Of a stretch of 8,696 nt of DNA, positions 7,197 to 8,696 are shown one piece after another. The notes beneath the pieces are model-generated. The model had not been told where the DNA came from and ran no database searches. It was given only the letters and a program-made list of their open reading frames with translations. Each line of letters starts with the position of its first letter. The stretch's first letter is position 1. Location of the stretch: assembly GCA_964432995.1 (NCBI GenBank), contig CAYSPU010000245.1, positions 1 to 8,696 of the forward strand, written 5' to 3'. This DNA comes from CAYSPU01 sp964432995. GTDB lineage: Bacteria; Verrucomicrobiota; Verrucomicrobiia; Limisphaerales; JAHDYP01. The position numbers were made by a program, and so were the translations under genes.

Positions 7197-7236
7197 GAGA
7201 AAGTCGGGTTGACGCCGGCGCGCGCGCTACAAGCCG

Positions 7237-8007
7237 TCAGGTGCCCCCCAGCAAGGATCCGATCTTCTGCTGGAGCTCCGCCGAAACCTCGTCGACCGAG
7301 CGTTCGCCGTTGACCATCGTAAAGCCGTAGGTGGCCTGCAGACGCCGGAACTGCGCCTGCACCAGACTCTGGTACCTCAGGAAGCTGTCGAACATGTCCC
7401 GCGAAAGCCCTAAATCGAGACCGCTCTCCCAGTAGTCCAGCGCCCGGTTCTTCGCAAAATTGCGTTGCACCAATTCCTGCGACGGGACATCCAGGTAAAA
7501 CACCACATCCGGCACCACCGCGATCCCATACACGTTTCGCAGCCAGGCCTCGTCCATGCCGCGAACGAGGTCGCGCACCATCAGCGTGTAGATGTAACGA
7601 TCCGCCAGAACCATAAACCCCGCCCGCAAGGACGGCAGAATGATGTTCTCCAATTGATCGGCAAAATCCGTGGCGTAAAACAAACTCAGCGTGATGTGGC
7701 TCAGGATGTTGCCCTGCTTGGCCCGGTCGAGTTCCTCGCTCACCAAGGTCGAACGCTTCAGCCCCACCTGCACCGTCGCGTGCCCGCTCCCCTCCAGCCA
7801 CGCCACCAACCGCGCGATCTGCGTCGAACGCCCCGATCCGTCGGCCCCCTCCACCACCACGAGTTTGCCCGTCAGCCCGGCCGGGTCCACCCCGGGTATG
7901 CCGTGGCCGTAAAACCGCTTGGGCGTCAGCGTCGGAACCACCACCCCGGCCGCCGTGGCCGGCGCGGTCGGGGACTTGCGCGAAGATCGACGTCGCAGTG
8001 CGGGCAT
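7237..8007 (-). CDS. Thymidylate-kinase-like P-loop kinase with Walker A Lys replaced by Arg
   Basis: A 256-residue member of the TMPK-like P-loop kinase group. A basic, low-complexity leader (about 1-45) precedes the core. Walker A reads GADGSGRST (54-62): residue 60, codon CGT at 7830-7828, is Arg where Lys is nearly universal. DRY is at 136-138, a Walker-B-like VVFYLDV at 168-174, and a LID-like RALDYWESG at 188-196. The dTMP-binding REPGG motif after the P-loop is absent; GLKRSTL (82-88) stands there instead. The AYQ after DRY is replaced by VRD (144-146). It shares long patterns with the gene just upstream (ATDFAD, LRAG, DRY, RD.VRG, YG.A..PD, SF...Q), so the two are tandem paralogues. 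An AGGA sits 6 bases before the ATG and overlaps the upstream stop, implying coupled translation. Automatic annotation would say dTMP kinase, but both ATP and substrate sites deviate. It may be a weak kinase or a regulatory partner. Confidence 0.85.
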   Translation of the reverse strand: MPALRRRSSRKSPTAPATAAGVVVPTLTPKRFYGHGIPGVDPAGLTGKLVVVEGADGSGRSTQIARLVAWLEGSGHATVQVGLKRSTLVSEELDRAKQGNILSHITLSLFYATDFADQLENIILPSLRAGFMVLADRYIYTLMVRDLVRGMDEAWLRNVYGIAVVPDVVFYLDVPSQELVQRNFAKNRALDYWESGLDLGLSRDMFDSFLRYQSLVQAQFRRLQATYGFTMVNGERSVDEVSAELQQKIGSLLGGT

Positions 8008-8013
8008 GGTGAA

Positions 8014-8017
8014 TCCT
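8014..8017 (-). promoter_or_regulatory. Shine-Dalgarno AGGA overlapping the upstream stop codon
   Basis: On the minus strand the order is TAG (stop of the upstream kinase, 8018-8016), then TTCACC, then ATG (8007-8005). AGGA at 8017-8014 overlaps the stop and lies 6 bases before the ATG. This supports the chosen start and translational coupling of the two TMPK-like genes. It is the only clear ribosome binding site among the minus-strand genes here. Confidence 0.55.
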
Positions 8018-8696
8018 ATCTTCGTGACAACCGAAAGGCGGATAGCTCAATGCGCGCAGCCAGGAGCTGGCGGATCACACTCTGTTGAGCCTCGATGCGC
8101 TGGTTGGCGTCCACCACCAGGAACCCGAACTCGGTGCTCATCGCCAGATACTGCTCCAGCAGGCGCCCCTGGAAAATCCGGAAGCTCTCGTACGGATCGG
8201 AGGAGAGCCGCAGATCCATTCCCGCCTCGAAATACTTCAACTCCGGGCGGCCATCCAGAATCCGCTTCAGGGACACCTCGAGCGTCGCGCTGAAGAAGAA
8301 CGTGATGTCCGGCAGCGCGGCAAAGCCATACAGGCCCCGCACCCATTCCGTGGGACACCCCCGCACCGTGTCGCGCGCGAACGCCGTGAACACATACCGG
8401 TCGCACAACACCAGATACCCCGCCCGCAACAGCGGCACCAACTGCCGCTCGTAGCGGTCCGCAAAATCCGTCGCGTGGATCAGGCTGAAGGTCGTCGGCG
8501 TCAGCAACTGCCGCTTCTTCCCCTTGCTGGTTGCGGTCTTCACCAGTTCCGACGAGTTCCATTCGCTGAAGAACACCCGGCAGCCCTGGGTTTCCAGCCA
8601 CCGCTGCAACAAGTGGATCTGCGTCGACTTCCCGGAACCGTCGAGACCCTCAACGGCAATCAGTCGGCCGGGAAAACCGAGCTCGGCAAACGTCTG
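8016..8696 (-). CDS. Thymidylate-kinase-like P-loop kinase with intact Walker A (N-terminus off window)
   Basis: The frame is open to the last base; 226 residues are visible. Counting from the window edge, Walker A is GLDGSGKST (17-25) with the catalytic Lys at 23, so few residues are probably missing. ATDFADR (75-81) and DRY (99-101) follow, then FARD (107-109 are ARD), where thymidylate kinases have AYQ. ITFFF (near 122) is Walker-B-like, and LKYFEAGMD is LID-like. The REPGG thymidylate motif is absent; SEWNSSEL stands there. The length fits a TMPK-fold protein (about 200-240 residues). Substrate is therefore uncertain: a nucleoside monophosphate or another phosphate acceptor. The protein ends LSRR. 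The next gene, its divergent paralogue, starts 8 bp later, so they are surely co-transcribed. TMPK-fold enzymes dimerise, so a heterodimer is a natural inference but is not shown. Confidence 0.85.
   Translation of the reverse strand, partial: QTFAELGFPGRLIAVEGLDGSGKSTQIHLLQRWLETQGCRVFFSEWNSSELVKTATSKGKKRQLLTPTTFSLIHATDFADRYERQLVPLLRAGYLVLCDRYVFTAFARDTVRGCPTEWVRGLYGFAALPDITFFFSATLEVSLKRILDGRPELKYFEAGMDLRLSSDPYESFRIFQGRLLEQYLAMSTEFGFLVVDANQRIEAQQSVIRQLLAARIELSAFRLSRR

Noticed and set aside
7197..7236. GCGCGCGC stretch between the second kinase and the ROK gene as a terminator or promoter
   Set aside because: Simple GC alternation in a 40-bp gap with no T tract and no recognisable -35/-10 pair.

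Overview
The window is GC-rich bacterial DNA whose gene content suggests Verrucomicrobiota, most likely the Pedosphaera/Limisphaerales side. Three things point there: a serine/threonine kinase fused through one membrane helix to a long WD40 region with a GWEWRYLW junction motif; a secreted protein built of roughly 60-residue repeats and ending in a YYRLLQW module; and intergenic palindromes ending in GGTAGGGCG/CGCCCTACC. The assignment rests on remembered family resemblance, not on a search.

Layout, left half, plus strand. Positions 1-3021 hold the C-terminal 1006 residues of the kinase-WD40 protein; its N-terminus, including the HRD motif, lies off the window. Positions 3022-3319 have no gene but hold an AT-cored palindromic repeat (3055-3098) and a terminator-like hairpin (3152-3172). 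Positions 3320-4966 encode a probable secreted protein with four tandem repeats. A 108-bp palindromic element (3362-3469) lies in the region that encodes its apparent N-terminus. Positions 4967-5241, between two convergent genes, hold a second copy of that element (5112-5224) and the right-hand end of a third.

Layout, right half, minus strand, read from right to left. A thymidylate-kinase-like P-loop kinase (8696-8016, N-terminus off the window) is followed 8 bp later by a second, divergent paralogue (8007-7237) whose Walker A lysine is an arginine. Next come a ROK-family sugar kinase interrupted by a frameshift (7196-6218) and a Ppx/GppA-type exopolyphosphatase/(p)ppGpp phosphohydrolase (6204-5242). 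Gaps are 8, 40 and 13 bp, so the four probably form one transcription unit whose promoter is off the window. All four belong to phosphoryl-transfer families: nucleotide-type kinases, a sugar kinase and a polyphosphate/alarmone phosphatase.

The points most worth a second look are the paired TMPK-like kinases, which lack recognisable thymidylate-binding motifs and differ at the P-loop lysine; the palindromic elements around and inside the secreted-protein gene; the four-fold repeat protein itself; and the frameshifted ROK gene. No rRNA, tRNA, CRISPR array, transposase or phage gene was seen.
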